This document shows positions 62,565 to 64,000 of a DNA stretch of 64,000 nt, piece after piece (within the stretch, counting starts at the first letter, position 1; the number at the start of each line of letters is the position of its first letter). Position numbers and translations under genes: made by a program. Location: contig DXDA01000074.1 in the NCBI GenBank assembly GCA_019115745.1, forward strand, positions 1 to 64,000, written 5' to 3'. Below the pieces are notes generated by a model. That model ran no database searches and was not told the DNA's origin. It saw only the letters and a program-made list of their open reading frames with translations. This stretch comes from Candidatus Alistipes intestinigallinarum (lineage in GTDB: Bacteria; Bacteroidota; Bacteroidia; Bacteroidales; Rikenellaceae).

Positions 62565-64000
62565 ATGAAAAAACTGATTCTCTTTTCGATGGCCGTGTCG
62601 CTTTTGTCGGCATGTGGCGAATCGGACTGGATGGGGGACGGCAATGTCTTCTATGAACCGACGGAGCTTGTTTTGTCGAAGAGTTCGCTCGAAGAGTTGA
62701 TCGTAGGGGAGAGTTGCCGTCTTTATGCCGCGTTCGATCCTGCTGAAACCACGGACAGTGAAATGCTTTGGAGCTCGAACGATGAAAGCGTCGTAACGGT
62801 CGATCAGACCGGAACCGTCAAGGCTGTTGGTCTGGGTGAAACGACCGTGACGGTGCAAAGTGCGGCCTATCCCGAACTCCAGGCGACATGTGCGGTCAGT
62901 GTAACCTCCGAATCGGGCATTCGGGTCTATGATCTGCTGCTCGATGAACCGATTGGAGATTTGGTGACCTTTGTCCGTAATGCTACCGGAAGCCGGGACT
63001 ATTATTATGAGATTTTCGTTCATGATACCTTTGACAAGAGCGTGACTTTCGACTCCTCGAACGAGGGGGTCGTGACGGTCGAGGAGAAGGAGTTCGACGG
63101 GCGTCCCGGGTTTACGCTGATCCCCGGAGAGGAGTTGGGCGAAGCTACGATCTCTATCCAGTCGACGCGCAACGAGGATGTCCATACGTCGTTTGCCGTG
63201 AATCTGAAGACCGTCAAGGTGACGGGCGTCTCCCTGTCGCTCAACGCGGATGGCAGCGAGGCCAGCGATGCACTGACGGCTTCGCTGACGGTCAGCCACA
63301 CCAAGGCCATCCGGGTCGTATTCGCCACCGACGACGATGAAACAGACATTCCGGAGAATAGCGTTGTTCACGTGGAGAGCAGCAATCCTGACGTGGCTAC
63401 GGTCGATGCCGAAGGGACGCAGGACCCGGCTACGCAGACGGTTTCGTTCAATGTCTACATGGTCGACAACCCCGGGAATGCCCCCGAGGGCACCACGACG
63501 ATCAAGGTGGTGACGGACGATGGCGGCTACGAGGCTTCGCTCACCGTGACGGCTCAGTGCCCGGGCGTTCAGGGAATCGTTCTCGATCAGGAGCTTTCGG
63601 AGCCGATTCATGCCGGGGAGACGCTGCAGCTCGCATTCAAGACCGTTCCCGAGGATGCCTACGTGCAGACCGTGACGTGGACTTCGGCCGACGAGACCGT
63701 CGCCACGGTGGACGAGAACGGTCTGGTGACGGTGAAGCCCGATTTCGTTTTCGATCCCGCGAACTGCACGGCCACGGAGATTCTGATTACGGCGACGACG
63801 ACCGACGTGAGCGGGGTTTCGGCATCGTGCAAGCTGCGCCCCTACCAGTATGTGCCCGCAGAGGGTGTCATGGTCACGGACCAGTGGGGCAACCGGATGC
63901 GCGGTACCAGTTCGACGGCCTCAAAGATTACTTCTCCTGACAATTGCTATGCCTGCATCCAGTATTGCTCCGGAGGCGGCAAAAACAAGACGGCGCTGTT
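62565..64000 (+). CDS. Big_2 (bacterial Ig-like) domain lipoprotein, partial at right edge
   Basis: An ATG at 62565 opens a frame of at least 478 codons without a stop. Lipobox Cys 17 (LLSACG) indicates a surface lipoprotein. It contains at least two Big_2-type Ig domains (about 30-112 and 325-410), each with the WxSxDExVVTVD-type core, separated by less regular beta-rich segments. It lies 29 bp after the LRR gene and probably is the last known member of the transcript. The C-terminal domain, which could be catalytic or binding, is outside the window. Confidence 0.8.
   Translation, partial: MKKLILFSMAVSLLSACGESDWMGDGNVFYEPTELVLSKSSLEELIVGESCRLYAAFDPAETTDSEMLWSSNDESVVTVDQTGTVKAVGLGETTVTVQSAAYPELQATCAVSVTSESGIRVYDLLLDEPIGDLVTFVRNATGSRDYYYEIFVHDTFDKSVTFDSSNEGVVTVEEKEFDGRPGFTLIPGEELGEATISIQSTRNEDVHTSFAVNLKTVKVTGVSLSLNADGSEASDALTASLTVSHTKAIRVVFATDDDETDIPENSVVHVESSNPDVATVDAEGTQDPATQTVSFNVYMVDNPGNAPEGTTTIKVVTDDGGYEASLTVTAQCPGVQGIVLDQELSEPIHAGETLQLAFKTVPEDAYVQTVTWTSADETVATVDENGLVTVKPDFVFDPANCTATEILITATTTDVSGVSASCKLRPYQYVPAEGVMVTDQWGNRMRGTSSTASKITSPDNCYACIQYCSGGGKNKTAL

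Noticed and set aside
1..64000. CRISPR arrays, rRNA and tRNA genes
   Set aside because: No regularly spaced repeat series, rRNA-like blocks or cloverleaf-capable stretches were recognised by eye; a tRNAscan or Infernal run would be needed to be certain.

Overview
The window is a gene-dense, GC-rich piece of a Bacteroidota chromosome, most likely order Bacteroidales and plausibly an Alistipes-like Rikenellaceae. The evidence is three SusC/SusD pairs, a hybrid two-component regulator, a MurF-alanine racemase fusion, repeated promoter elements of the Bacteroidota type (TAnnTTTG, in one case with a well-spaced TTTG), and the absence of Shine-Dalgarno-like start contexts. The genus is an inference. 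No rRNA, tRNA or CRISPR array was recognised. Two genes run off the ends: lptD on the left and a Big_2-type lipoprotein on the right.

Positions 1-17450 are mostly core housekeeping and envelope genes: lptD divergent from an amidase and an MCE-domain protein, then mutS2, a small membrane protein, murF-alr, an RsmI-type methyltransferase, grpE-dnaJ, a small membrane protein with mutL, a rhomboid protease, an EEP-family phosphohydrolase and a YhcH-family protein, ending in a strong terminator. Positions 17600-21600 hold, on the minus strand, a Bcr/CflA-type exporter and a flavodiiron protein followed closely by UDP-glucose dehydrogenase.

Positions 21700-35520 form the most striking region. Two SusC/SusD operons point away from each other: susC1-susD1 on the minus strand, and susC2-susD2-metallohydrolase-DUF4302 on the plus strand. 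Between them is a 1.7-kb segment bounded by a perfect 21-bp inverted repeat (26291-26311 and 28019-28039). The segment carries a tyrosine recombinase gene and, next to the left repeat, one well-formed promoter (TTTG-N20-TACCTTTG) reading out into susC1. The right end has no such promoter. This predicts a recombinase-encoding promoter flip-flop: as read, susC1 is on and susC2 off, and inversion would swap them. susC1 also carries a nine-G tract in its signal-peptide codons, a possible second layer of phase variation.

Positions 35830-64000 are a large polysaccharide utilisation locus. On the minus strand lie a hybrid two-component regulator (HTCS) and two family-2 glycoside hydrolases, one of which seems to have lost its nucleophile. 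On the plus strand come a GH2 enzyme, susC3-susD3, a SUMF1-domain lipoprotein, another GH2, two overlapping GH28-like beta-helix enzymes, an STN-domain/esterase fusion, a leucine-rich-repeat protein and a Big_2 lipoprotein. The enzyme mix (GH2 beta-galactosidase-like, GH28-like, esterase) fits an acetylated, galactose-containing pectic or similar glycan; the substrate is an inference.
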